A stretch of 64,000 bases of DNA, from assembly GCF_025813715.1 (NCBI RefSeq), contig NZ_CP107532.1, positions 2,858,501-2,922,500 on the forward strand, written 5' to 3'. Below are positions 51,097-59,451 of the stretch, one piece after another. The notes beneath the pieces were generated by a model. It was not told the DNA's origin. It saw only the letters and a program-made list of their open reading frames with translations, and ran no database searches. The stretch comes from Methylobacterium sp. FF17 (lineage in GTDB: Bacteria > Pseudomonadota > Alphaproteobacteria > Rhizobiales > Beijerinckiaceae). The position numbers were made by a program, and so were the translations under genes. Within the stretch, counting starts at the first letter, position 1. Each line of letters starts with the position of its first letter.

Positions 51097-51699
51097 TCAG
51101 CGCGGTGCGCGCTTTGCCAGGATACGCTGCAGCGTGCGGCGGTGCATGTTGAGCCGCCGGGCCGTCTCCGACACGTTGCGGCCGCAGAGTTCGTAGACGC
51201 GCTGTATATGTTCCCAACGCACTCGATCCGCAGACATCGGGTTCTCGGGCGGGTCCGCACGCTCGCCGGGCTGCGCCATCAGCGTTCCGTGAATCTCGTC
51301 CGCATCTGCTGGCTTAGCGAGATAATCGAAAGCGCCGAGCTTCACTGCAGTCACCGCCGTGGCGATGTTGCCATAGCCCGTCAGGATGACGCCGCGCGCT
51401 TCCGGACGACGTTCTTTGAGACGTGCGATCACGTCGAGACCGTTGCCATCGCCGAGCCGCATGTCGATCACCGCAAAGGCTGGCGGACGTACATCCACCA
51501 TCGATACGCCTTCGGCCACGCTCTCGGCCACCTGAACCTCGTAGCCGCGCATCTCCATGGCGCGCGCCAGCCGCGTCGAGAAGGGCTTATCGTCATCGAC
51601 GATCAGAAGCGTGCGATCCGTGAAAGCTGCGAGCGGATCACCCTCGCCAAGCTGCGCAATATCGGCGCCGGGCGCCGTTGTACCGGTCTGCGTCAGCAT
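51097..51699 (-). CDS. regA: Redox response regulator, RegA/ActR/PrrA family
   Basis: A 200-residue response regulator of the alphaproteobacterial RegA/ActR group. Receiver domain with acidic pocket IVDDDKPF, phospho-acceptor Asp79 in AVIDMRLGDGNGLDV, Thr in GVILTGYGNIATAV and Lys in YLAKPAD. The C-terminal Fis-type helix-turn-helix NVSETARRLNMHRRTLQRIL is the RegA DNA-binding motif. The start at 51699 has a strong GGAGGAG. It lies 53 bases downstream of its kinase. The family controls respiration, photosynthesis, CO2 and nitrogen fixation genes in response to redox state. Confidence 0.94.
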   Translation of the reverse strand: MLTQTGTTAPGADIAQLGEGDPLAAFTDRTLLIVDDDKPFSTRLARAMEMRGYEVQVAESVAEGVSMVDVRPPAFAVIDMRLGDGNGLDVIARLKERRPEARGVILTGYGNIATAVTAVKLGAFDYLAKPADADEIHGTLMAQPGERADPPENPMSADRVRWEHIQRVYELCGRNVSETARRLNMHRRTLQRILAKRAPR

Positions 51700-51752
51700 C
51701 GACGCTCCTCCGTCTGTACCCATCAATCTTTGGGTGCGATCTCGTGTACGCC

Positions 51753-53138
51753 TTATATAGGTGTCGCACCGGATTCGGTTAGGGGTTGTCCGCCACTCAA
51801 TTGTGCGTGATGCACCGCAAGGGCATCCCTTTCGAAGATATGGCGTGCCCAACCGACCCTGACGACTGCGCCTGTCGCTTCGCTTTGCGAGACGTTCGAC
51901 AACGTTAACTGCGCGCCCGATCGTTCGATCAGTGTCTTGGCGATAAAAAGTCCGAGGCCGAGCCCCGCTCCGGTACTATCGGGTCTAGCCGACCGGTCCG
52001 GGCTGCGGGTGGTCACATAGGGCTCCCCGGCTCGGAGCAGCACTTCGCTCGAGAATCCCGGACCGTCGTCGCGGATCTCGAGCCAGACTCGCTCGAAGTT
52101 CCAGCGCGCCTCGATCACGACGCGGCTCGCCGCGAAATCGATGGCGTTGTCTACGATGTTGGCCAGACCGAACATCACCCCGGGATTGCGTCGGCAGACC
52201 GGCTCCGGTCCCTCGCCACGATTGGAGACGTCGAGCACGATGCCCATGGCACGCTGCGGCTCGACCAGTTCCTCGACGAGGTGGCTCAGGCTCACGGTCT
52301 GGAGGAAGCCGGCCTCGTCGCTGTCGAGCGAGGTCAGCTTGGACAGGATGCCCCGGCATCGATCGACCTGATCGCGCAGGAGCGCCAGATCCTCGCGCAC
52401 CGCCTGGCTGGCGGTGGTACCGAGTTGGCGGGTCAGCTCCTTCGTCACCACCATGATCGTACCGAGGGGGGTTCCGAGTTCATGGGCGGCGGCAGCGGCC
52501 AGGCCATCGAGCTGCGAGAGATGTTGCTCGCGGGCCAGCACGAGTTCCGTGGCGGCCAAGGCCTGGGCGAGCTGGCGCGTCTCCTCCGCGACCTTCCAGG
52601 CGTAGACGCCGGTGAATGCTGTTCCGAGCAGGATCGCGGTCCAGACGCCGGAAATGTAGAGGAACGGCAATTCGAGCCGGCCATCGGCGAACCAGGGCAA
52701 CGGACGGTGCACCAGTGCCAGCAGGGTGGCGAGCCCGATAGCGAGGAGGCCGAGCGCGAGCGTTCGCTCCGGTGGGAGGGCGGTCGCCGAGATCAGGACG
52801 GGGGCAAGGAACAACAGGGAGAACGGGTTCTGCAACCCCCCGGTGAGGAACAGCAGCGCGGCGAGCTGGATGATGTCGAAGGCCAGGAGCAGAGCGGCCG
52901 AATCGTCGCTCAGCCGGTAGCTTGCGGGGAAGCGGATTCGCAGGGCCAGATTCAACCAGGACGATGTGGCGATGACGAGAAAGCACCAGCCGAAGGGAAG
53001 CGGCAGGCCTAAGCCGAATTGCGCTCCCACCACAGCCGCACTTTGTCCGGTGATGGCAAGCCACCGCAGGCGCACGAAGGTGTCGAGGCGCAGGTGTCTG
53101 GCATCGCGAACGAAGCCGTTGGTGCTCATGTCGATCAT
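51753..53138 (-). CDS. regB: Redox sensor histidine kinase, RegB/ActS/PrrB family
   Basis: A 461-residue membrane kinase. Six hydrophobic segments occupy residues about 27-180. The quinone-sensing heptad GGLQNPF is present (residues 100-106). The H-box is LDGLAAAAAHELGTPLG (His219), and the redox-active Cys of the family is kept at Cys261 in QVDRCRGILSKL. Then N-box NIVDNAIDFA and G-boxes DDGPGFS and GAGLGLGLFIAKTL. Sensing of ubiquinone pool and Cys oxidation is therefore expected. Two close ATGs (53138, 53129) compete as start; neither has a strong ribosome-binding site. Divergent from the PHA depolymerase gene. Confidence 0.94.
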   Translation of the reverse strand: MIDMSTNGFVRDARHLRLDTFVRLRWLAITGQSAAVVGAQFGLGLPLPFGWCFLVIATSSWLNLALRIRFPASYRLSDDSAALLLAFDIIQLAALLFLTGGLQNPFSLLFLAPVLISATALPPERTLALGLLAIGLATLLALVHRPLPWFADGRLELPFLYISGVWTAILLGTAFTGVYAWKVAEETRQLAQALAATELVLAREQHLSQLDGLAAAAAHELGTPLGTIMVVTKELTRQLGTTASQAVREDLALLRDQVDRCRGILSKLTSLDSDEAGFLQTVSLSHLVEELVEPQRAMGIVLDVSNRGEGPEPVCRRNPGVMFGLANIVDNAIDFAASRVVIEARWNFERVWLEIRDDGPGFSSEVLLRAGEPYVTTRSPDRSARPDSTGAGLGLGLFIAKTLIERSGAQLTLSNVSQSEATGAVVRVGWARHIFERDALAVHHAQLSGGQPLTESGATPI

Positions 53139-53332
53139 GTGAGGAGAACGATAGGGCTCGGTTGTCTCGCGTCCATCCCTTCATCGCTCGCGCCACGCTC
53201 TTGTCGACCCCGCTTTTGCGCTAAGTCGGACGATGCGAATCCGGAAGGATCCCGTGCGGTGCGGCGTCCGGCTCGGCGCGATCCGTAAAAGTGCTCGGGG
53301 GGAGCGAAGCCGGCGCGAGGGGGGAACGGCCC

Positions 53333-54637
53333 ATGAACCTGTCCTACTACTGGTATGAGGCGGCCCGTATCATGACGACGCCGGCGCGCCTCCTTGCCGA
53401 CATGGTAAAGTACAGCCTGCAAAATCCCGGTAGTCCGCTGGCCTATTCGCCCTACGCCCGCTCTGTCGCGGCGGCCTGCGAAATGTTCGAACGCGTGACC
53501 CGTCGTTACGGCAAGCCGGCCTTCGGCTTCACGAGCACCGACGTGGATGGCGTCGCCGTGCCGGTGAGCGAGCGCGTGGTCTGGGAGCGCCCGTTCTGCC
53601 GCATCGTCACCTTCGACCGCGGCTTCGTGCGCGGGCCCGCCGAGCCGCAGCCGAAGCTTCTCATCGTCGCGCCGATGTCGGGCCACTATGCCACGCTCCT
53701 GCGCGGCACCGTGGAAGCGATGGTGCCCAATCATCAGGTTTTCATCACAGATTGGGCCGACGCCCGCATGGTACCGATCGGTGCCGGACGTTTCGATCTC
53801 GACACTTATATCGACTATCTGATCGACATCTTCCGTGAACTGGGGCCGGACCTGCACGTGATGGCGGTCTGCCAGCCAGCAGTGCCCGTGCTGGCCGCCA
53901 TTGCCTTGATGGAAGCTCAGGACCACCGACCGGTGCCATGTTCGATGACGCTGATGGGAGGACCCATCGATACGCGGCGTTCGCCCACGGCCGTGAACTG
54001 CCTCGCGCAAGAGCGCGGCGTTGCATGGTTCGAGCGCAACTGCATCACCACCGTACCGCCCGGTTATCCAGGCGCATGGCGAAGCGTCTATCCCGGCTTC
54101 TTCCAGCTTTCGGGTTTCATGGCCATGAACCTCGATCGTCACGTCAATGCGCATACGGAGATGTTCGACCACCTCGTGACGGGCGACGGGGACTCCGCGG
54201 AGAAGCACCGTGAGTTCTATGACGAGTACCTCGCCGTGATGGACCTCACCGCTGAATTTTACCTGCAGACCGTTCGCACCGTCTTCGTCGATCATGCCCT
54301 GCCAGGAGGCACCATGATCCATCGCGGCGCACGGGTGGATCTCGGTGCAATTCGCACCTGCGCCATCCTCGCCGTCGAAGGCGAGAAGGACGACATCTCG
54401 GGTGTTGGACAGACGCAGGCCGCCCTGGACCTCACCCCAAACCTCCCCTCGAACCGTAAGGCCTATCACCTGCAGCTGGGTGTCGGGCATTACGGTGTGT
54501 TCAACGGCTCCCGCTTCCGTACCGTCATCGCGCCGCGGATCGCGGCCTTCATCCGGGAGATGCAAGCTGGGGCGGCGGACACAGCCCTAGCGCCTCCAGA
54601 GGCGTTGGTGTCCCCGGTTTCCGGACCTGAGTCCTGA
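53333..54637 (+). CDS. phaZ: Intracellular polyhydroxyalkanoate depolymerase
   Basis: A 434-residue PhaZ of the intracellular type, which degrades stored poly-3-hydroxybutyrate. The nucleophile is a Cys: HVMAVCQPAVPVLAA (Cys180), as in the Cupriavidus enzyme with its Cys-Asp-His triad, rather than the Ser of a lipase box. Other family segments: YWYEAARIMTTPARLLADM at the start, LIVAPMSGHYATLLR, FITDWADARMVP, and the C-terminal His in VGHYGVFNGSRFR. GAGGGGGG precedes the ATG. No pha synthesis genes are close by. Confidence 0.94.
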   Translation: MNLSYYWYEAARIMTTPARLLADMVKYSLQNPGSPLAYSPYARSVAAACEMFERVTRRYGKPAFGFTSTDVDGVAVPVSERVVWERPFCRIVTFDRGFVRGPAEPQPKLLIVAPMSGHYATLLRGTVEAMVPNHQVFITDWADARMVPIGAGRFDLDTYIDYLIDIFRELGPDLHVMAVCQPAVPVLAAIALMEAQDHRPVPCSMTLMGGPIDTRRSPTAVNCLAQERGVAWFERNCITTVPPGYPGAWRSVYPGFFQLSGFMAMNLDRHVNAHTEMFDHLVTGDGDSAEKHREFYDEYLAVMDLTAEFYLQTVRTVFVDHALPGGTMIHRGARVDLGAIRTCAILAVEGEKDDISGVGQTQAALDLTPNLPSNRKAYHLQLGVGHYGVFNGSRFRTVIAPRIAAFIREMQAGAADTALAPPEALVSPVSGPES

Positions 54638-54692
54638 GGATCCGAGCCACAGGATCATGGCGCAGGCTTGCTGCAACGGATAAGCTCCCGTC

Positions 54693-55427
54693 ATGCGACT
54701 GGCATTGCTGCGTGGGGCGGACCCGGACCACCTCGACATCATGCATGAGGGCGAATCCCTCCGTGTCCTGGTTCGGCGCCGGCCGACAGCCCGGCGCCTG
54801 ACCCTGCGCGTATCGAGCGCGACTGGTGAGGTCATGATGACCCTGCCGACCCGAACCTCGATCACCGTCGCGCGGACATTCGCTCTCAGCCACGGCGGCT
54901 GGATCGCGGCGCGCATCGCGCGGATGCCCGAACGGGTGGCTTTCGTTACCGGTGCGACGGTGCCTCTGCGCAGCGTCCCCCATCGAATCGCCCATCGCTC
55001 TCACCGCAGCGGTGTGACGCGAGTCGAAAGCTTGGCGGGCGAGCCTATTTTGTCCGTGGCTTGCGACGAGCCGCACGTCTCTCGCCGGATCGTGGATTTC
55101 CTGCAGCGGGAGGCGAGGGCCGATCTTGTCGCCGCGGTGGCACGCTACACCGCGAAGCTGGGGCAGGGACCCAAACGAATCACTCTCCGCGACACCCGCA
55201 GCCGCTGGGGGTCCTGCACCGCGCGGGGAGACCTGAACTTTTCCTGGCGGCTCATCCTCGCACCACCCCTGGTGCTCGACTACCTCGTGGCCCACGAGAT
55301 GGCTCACTTGCGCGAAATGAACCATTCGGCGCGCTTCTGGACGCTCGTCGGCTCACTCTGCCCGCATGTCGACGAAGCGGAACGTTGGCTGAAGACCCAC
55401 GGCGCCGGCCTTCACCGCTACGGCTGA
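54693..55427 (+). CDS. YgjP/SprT-like zinc metalloprotease (DUF45)
   Basis: A 244-residue protein. The C-terminal half has the metallopeptidase signature: VAHEMAHLREMNHSARFW with His201, Glu202, His205 and a downstream zinc ligand in the NHS region, preceded by the family motif TRSRWGSCTARGDLNFSWRL. The N-terminal half forms the YgjP beta-domain (RVLVRRRPTARRLTLRVS). Substrates are unknown. It begins 55 bases after phaZ in the same direction. Confidence 0.9.
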   Translation: MRLALLRGADPDHLDIMHEGESLRVLVRRRPTARRLTLRVSSATGEVMMTLPTRTSITVARTFALSHGGWIAARIARMPERVAFVTGATVPLRSVPHRIAHRSHRSGVTRVESLAGEPILSVACDEPHVSRRIVDFLQREARADLVAAVARYTAKLGQGPKRITLRDTRSRWGSCTARGDLNFSWRLILAPPLVLDYLVAHEMAHLREMNHSARFWTLVGSLCPHVDEAERWLKTHGAGLHRYG

Positions 55428-55434
55428 CGGCACT

Positions 55435-55812
55435 TCAGCCGCGTACGCGCAGGACCCTGCTGCGGGTGACCTGCTCGGCGGGCCAAGTCGGGCGCGGGTC
55501 GACGTCGCCGGGGTTCAGGGTGCGGGGTGCGATGCCGTCGCAGACTTCGCGCTGGCGCAGGATCACCGGCTGTCCGAACTCGTCCCGGCGCCGGATGATG
55601 CCGCCATCGCGGCAAAAGCCGGCGAGTTCGGCTGCGTTTCCGCTACGCCGCCCGCCGGGCGTACGGGCGATCGGGCGGTGCTCGATCACGAGGGGACCAT
55701 CGCGATTGAGGGAGCGCTCCACATAGGTCGTCTCACCCACGGGAAGCGGCTCGGCTAGGGCGGGGAGAGCGATCACCAGGGGGGCGAGGAAAAAGGCGGT
55801 GCGCAGTCGCAT
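55435..55812 (-). CDS. Small exported hypothetical protein
   Basis: A 125-residue protein with a clear Sec signal peptide (MRLRTAFFLAPLVIALPALA, cleavage near residue 20). The mature part is basic and polar with two Cys (FCRDGG and EVCDG), probably a disulfide, and ends in RVLRVRG. I do not recognise a family. It converges on the protease gene with seven bases between stop codons. Confidence 0.7.
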   Translation of the reverse strand: MRLRTAFFLAPLVIALPALAEPLPVGETTYVERSLNRDGPLVIEHRPIARTPGGRRSGNAAELAGFCRDGGIIRRRDEFGQPVILRQREVCDGIAPRTLNPGDVDPRPTWPAEQVTRSRVLRVRG

Positions 55813-55991
55813 GGATCTGTCCGTTGGCGGGCAAGCGTGGCAGGCAGCACTAGAACCTGTACGCGCGGGGCGATAGTCGGTTCCGTGAAAGCCGTGCTTC
55901 CCTTGACATTCACGGGTCCAGCATGGTCCGAACACCCGTGTTTTCGGTTAACGGCTCGCAGGGCGGCGAGTGAGGCGAGAGGGTCCACCGC

Positions 55992-56537
55992 GTGGGGTTT
56001 CGAGGAATGCTGCGGCGCACGCACGGTGGGATTGCCCGGGCTGCGGCGGCGGGCGCGATCGCTGCGGGACTGCTGGTCGCGGGCGTCGCGCCGCAGGAGG
56101 CGGCGGCGCAGGGTATGGTGCGCAATACCTTCGGCGATTGGCAGTTGCGGTGCGAAACGCCGGCGGGGGCTAAGGCTGAGCAATGTGCCATGGTGCAGTA
56201 CCTGGCGGCGGAGGACCGGCCGAACCTGACGCTGGTGGTGATCGTCCTGAAGACCGCCGACAATCGCGGGTATCTCCTGCGCGTGGTGGCCCCGCTCGGG
56301 GTGCTGCTGCCCTCGGGGCTCGGCCTGAAGATCGACAAGACGGATGTGGGCCGCGCCGGATTTGTGCGTTGTCTGACAACGGGTTGCGTCGCCGAGGTGG
56401 TGATGGACGACGGTCTGGTCAAGCAGTTCGCCGGCGGCGCGCAGGCGACCTTCATCGTCTTCCAGACCCCCGAGGAGGGCGTCGGAATCCCCCTCTCGAT
56501 GAAGGGGTTCGCGCAGGGATTCGAGAGCCTGAAGTGA
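55992..56537 (+). CDS. Invasion-associated locus B (IalB) family protein
   Basis: A 181-residue periplasmic protein: signal peptide to about residue 39 (AAAQ), then the IalB fold with FGDWQLRCETPAG, CAMVQYLAA, RAGFVRCLTTGCVAEVVMDD and GIPLSMKGFAQGFESL. Four conserved Cys should form two disulfides. Named for a Bartonella invasion gene, the family is widespread in free-living Hyphomicrobiales, where its role is unknown. The start is a GTG at 55992 with GAGAGGG upstream; an ATG at 56007 is an alternative. Confidence 0.88.
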   Translation: MGFRGMLRRTHGGIARAAAAGAIAAGLLVAGVAPQEAAAQGMVRNTFGDWQLRCETPAGAKAEQCAMVQYLAAEDRPNLTLVVIVLKTADNRGYLLRVVAPLGVLLPSGLGLKIDKTDVGRAGFVRCLTTGCVAEVVMDDGLVKQFAGGAQATFIVFQTPEEGVGIPLSMKGFAQGFESLK

Positions 56538-56572
56538 CCCAGCGGCCGGTTTCGAGCAGGGGCGACGCGACC

Positions 56573-57271
56573 ATGACTTCGTGCATCATGCGGCACCGGA
56601 TACGGGTTTCGCCTGCATCATACGGCAGGATCGCGGCGATCGCGATCGCACTCGGCTGCATCGGGGCGGACCCGGTGTGCGCCGAGGAGGGAAACATCTT
56701 CAGCAACATGCTGAAGTACGGCGGCACCACCGTGCCCCCGTCCCAGCCGGCCGACACCGATCCCCCCTACTGCCCGACGGTCGAGGTGCCCGAGGGCGGG
56801 GCGGCGATCCGGGCCTATGCTGGCGCCTCCGGCGACGGGGCGCGCCTGCGCCACCAGATCACCCTCGGTCGGGTGGCGCGGGAATGCACCCGGCTTCAGG
56901 ACGGTTCGCTCAGCGTGAAGATCGGCGTCGAGGGCCAGGCCCTGCTCGGTCCGGTGGGTGCGCCGGGCCGGTTCGATGCGCCGGTCACGTTCACCCTCAA
57001 GGCCGGCGGCAAGGTGCTGGTTTCGCGGGTCCGGCGCGTGGCGGTGATGGTCGCGGCGGGAGAGGCGCAGGGCCTGTTCAGCGTGATCGAGGACAACCTC
57101 CCGGTGCCGGCGGCGGCGAGCCAGAACTACGACATCGAGGTCAAGCTCGGATCCGCGCCGCAGCGCGCCGCCCCCAAGGGCGCCCATGCCTCCAAGCCGC
57201 GCCGGCAGGCCCCGACGGCGGCCGCCTCGGAGGACCCGGTCAAGACCGCGCCCCAGGCCACCGAGGAATGA
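56573..57271 (+). CDS. Exported hypothetical protein (232 aa)
   Basis: A 232-residue protein with a signal sequence (hydrophobic about 18-38, cleavage near VCA) and a mature domain containing DPPYCPTVEVPEGGAAIRAYAG, HQITLGRVARECTRLQDG and a beta-rich stretch (FDAPVTFTLKAGGKVLVSRVRRVAV). The last 40 residues are Ala/Pro/Lys-rich and disordered. It resembles hypothetical periplasmic proteins of Hyphomicrobiales that lie near IalB; no function is known. Starts at 56573 or 56588 are both possible. It lies 36 bases after the IalB gene. Confidence 0.78.
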   Translation: MTSCIMRHRIRVSPASYGRIAAIAIALGCIGADPVCAEEGNIFSNMLKYGGTTVPPSQPADTDPPYCPTVEVPEGGAAIRAYAGASGDGARLRHQITLGRVARECTRLQDGSLSVKIGVEGQALLGPVGAPGRFDAPVTFTLKAGGKVLVSRVRRVAVMVAAGEAQGLFSVIEDNLPVPAAASQNYDIEVKLGSAPQRAAPKGAHASKPRRQAPTAAASEDPVKTAPQATEE

Positions 57272-57299
57272 ATGCGCGATCCGCGCGTCGGGTGATGTC

Positions 57300-59441
57300 C
57301 TGACGGCACCGGCGGGCGGCGGGCGCCACGGCGCGCGTGATCGCGCGGTCGCGTTCACCCTGGAGGCGCAGGACGATCCCGTCTTCGGCCACCGGCTCAA
57401 GCTGGCGGAAGCGGTGCGGGACGGCTGGGTCGTCCTGACCTATCGGGGCGATCCGGTGGCGCGGCCGCGGCGTCCGCGGCTGCGCCTCGCGCGCGCCGAT
57501 GGACGGCAGGAGACCTTCGTGTTGCCCGCTCCCGTTCTCGGGGCGGCCCACGCCCTGGTGCACCTCCCGCCGGATTGGCGCAGCCTCGAACTCGCGACGG
57601 ACCCGCGCAGCGCCGTCGTGCTGGAGCGCGTCGGGCTGCGGACAACCGCGAGCCTCCTCGCCGAAGCGTTCCGGAGGCGGCCTCTTCGCGCCCTGGCGGC
57701 GGCCTTCAATCACGTGCGCGGCGACGAGCGCCGGTTTCGCGATATCCTGCGGGGCACCTGCGGGGTCGCGCCGCTGGCGGATTACGCGCGCTGGGCCGCC
57801 GCGCGGACCCGGCCCGATCCAGGGCCGGTCCCGACCGCCCCCGCGCTTCGCCTGATCCTCCCGGCGCATCCGGACGAAAAGGCCACCATCGCCGAGACCA
57901 TCGCGAGCCTGCGGGCCCAGACCTTCACGGCCTGGACGCTGGCGGTGCGCTGGTCGAAGCCCACGGCGGCGATCCCTCTCGACGACGCCCGGATCACGCA
58001 GGCCGCCTGGGTCGGAGCCGCGACCCTCGACGCCCTGGCCGGCGCAGCCGAGGCGGTGGCCCTGCTCGCCCCCGGCGACCGCCTCGATCCCGACGCCCTG
58101 GCGATCCTCGTCCGGGCGCTCTCCGACACGCCGCGACCGGAACTCGTCTACGCCGATGCGGCAAGCCACGACGCGAGCGCCGAGCCAAGCCTCAAGCCCG
58201 ACTGGAGCCCGGACCTCGCTCGGGTCACCGCCTATCCGGGGACGCCGATCCTCTATGCGGGCGCGCTTCTGCGGCACCTGCGGCACGAGGCCCTGGGGGG
58301 GGCGGAGACGTTTTCCACGCGGCTGCTCCTCTCTGCGACGGAGACCTTGTCCGCACCTGAGACCTTGTCCGCACCCGAGATCTTGTCCGCATCCGAGATC
58401 TTGGCGTCCCGCCCGCGTGAGGGCTTGGCAGCCGGCCCCGGTGCAACCGGGCGGGTCGCCCATGTCCCGCGCGTCCTCGTCCGGCAGGGGCCGCCGGACT
58501 CCGACGCGGGCCAGCGCCACGCGGGCACCCTGCGCCAGCATCTCGCCCGGCACGGGGTCGCGGCCCGGGTCGAGGCCAACCGAACGGGCTTCGACCTCTC
58601 CTGGTCGCTGCCCGCGCCGCCACCCCTCGTCAGCGTCGTCATCCCCACGCGCGACCGCCTCGAACTGATCCGGCGCGCGAGCGACGATGTGCTTTTCGCG
58701 ACCGCCTATCCGCAGCTCGAACTGGTCATCGTCGACAACGGCTCCACGGACCCGGCGGTGCGCGCCTATTACGAGACCCTGCGCGCGGATGCGCGGGTGC
58801 GTATCCTCGAGGCGCCGGGCCCGTTCAATTTCTCGGCGCTCATCAACCAGGGCGTCGCGGCCTCGCGCGGGTCGATCGTCGTCCTCCTCAACAACGACAT
58901 CGCGGTCCTGCGGGAGGATTGGCTGGACGCCCTGGTGCGCCAGGCCTGCCGGCCCGATGTGGGGGCGGTGGGCGCCAAGCTGCTGCACGGGGACGGCACG
59001 CTCCAGCATGCCGGGGTCGTGGTCGGTCTCGGGGGCGGGGCAGGGCACATTTTGCGGCGCCGGCCCGCCGACACGCCCGGCCATCTCGGACGCCTGCGCG
59101 TGGCCCACGAGGTCTCGGCCGTCACCGCCGCCTGCCTCGCGGTGGAGCGCGCCAAGTTCGACGCGGTGGGCGGCCTCGATGCCGAGACCTTCCCCATCGA
59201 TTTCAACGACGTGGATTTCTGCCTGCGCCTCGGGGCCGCCGGCTACAGGACGATCTGGACCCCGCACGCCGTCCTGTCCCACCTCGAATCGACCAGCCGT
59301 GGGCCGGCCGTCGGCCCCGCCCGGGCCCGCTTCGAGCGCGAGGCGGCGGCCTTCGCGGCGCGCTGGCGCGACACGATCCGGCACGACCCCTACTACCATC
59401 CGGGCCTCGCCCTCACGACCTTCGGGGAAGAGCTTGAGTAG
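57300..59441 (+). CDS. Double-domain family 2 glycosyltransferase, first of a tandem pair
   Basis: A protein of about 713 residues. The C-terminal half (about 441-700) is a GT2 domain: LVSVVIPTRDRLELI, VIVDNGSTDPAV, VLLNNDIAVLREDWLDALV, the AGVVVGLGGGAGH region and FNDVDFCLRLGAAGYRT. The N-terminal half (about 180-350) is a second GT-A-like domain whose usual YxDED metal motif is degraded to YADAASHD. Residues about 348-370 are a tandem repeat. No ATG, GTG or TTG lies at a sensible start: ATG 57186 is inside the previous gene and GTG 57414 is inside clearly coding sequence, so CTG 57300 is used provisionally. Likely role: surface polysaccharide synthesis. Confidence 0.75.
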   Translation: MTAPAGGGRHGARDRAVAFTLEAQDDPVFGHRLKLAEAVRDGWVVLTYRGDPVARPRRPRLRLARADGRQETFVLPAPVLGAAHALVHLPPDWRSLELATDPRSAVVLERVGLRTTASLLAEAFRRRPLRALAAAFNHVRGDERRFRDILRGTCGVAPLADYARWAAARTRPDPGPVPTAPALRLILPAHPDEKATIAETIASLRAQTFTAWTLAVRWSKPTAAIPLDDARITQAAWVGAATLDALAGAAEAVALLAPGDRLDPDALAILVRALSDTPRPELVYADAASHDASAEPSLKPDWSPDLARVTAYPGTPILYAGALLRHLRHEALGGAETFSTRLLLSATETLSAPETLSAPEILSASEILASRPREGLAAGPGATGRVAHVPRVLVRQGPPDSDAGQRHAGTLRQHLARHGVAARVEANRTGFDLSWSLPAPPPLVSVVIPTRDRLELIRRASDDVLFATAYPQLELVIVDNGSTDPAVRAYYETLRADARVRILEAPGPFNFSALINQGVAASRGSIVVLLNNDIAVLREDWLDALVRQACRPDVGAVGAKLLHGDGTLQHAGVVVGLGGGAGHILRRRPADTPGHLGRLRVAHEVSAVTAACLAVERAKFDAVGGLDAETFPIDFNDVDFCLRLGAAGYRTIWTPHAVLSHLESTSRGPAVGPARARFEREAAAFAARWRDTIRHDPYYHPGLALTTFGEELE
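58341..58409 (+). repeat. In-frame 18-bp tandem repeat within the first glycosyltransferase gene
   Basis: Three full units and one partial unit of GAGACCTTGTCCGCACCT and close variants (58341-58358, 58359-58376, 58377-58394, 58395 onward). They encode ETLSAP, ETLSAP, EILSAS and EILAS. Units 1 and 2 differ by one base, units 3 and 4 share GAGATCTTG. The length is a multiple of three, so copy-number change would keep the frame. Confidence 0.9.
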
Positions 59442-59451
59442 GGAGCCGGAG

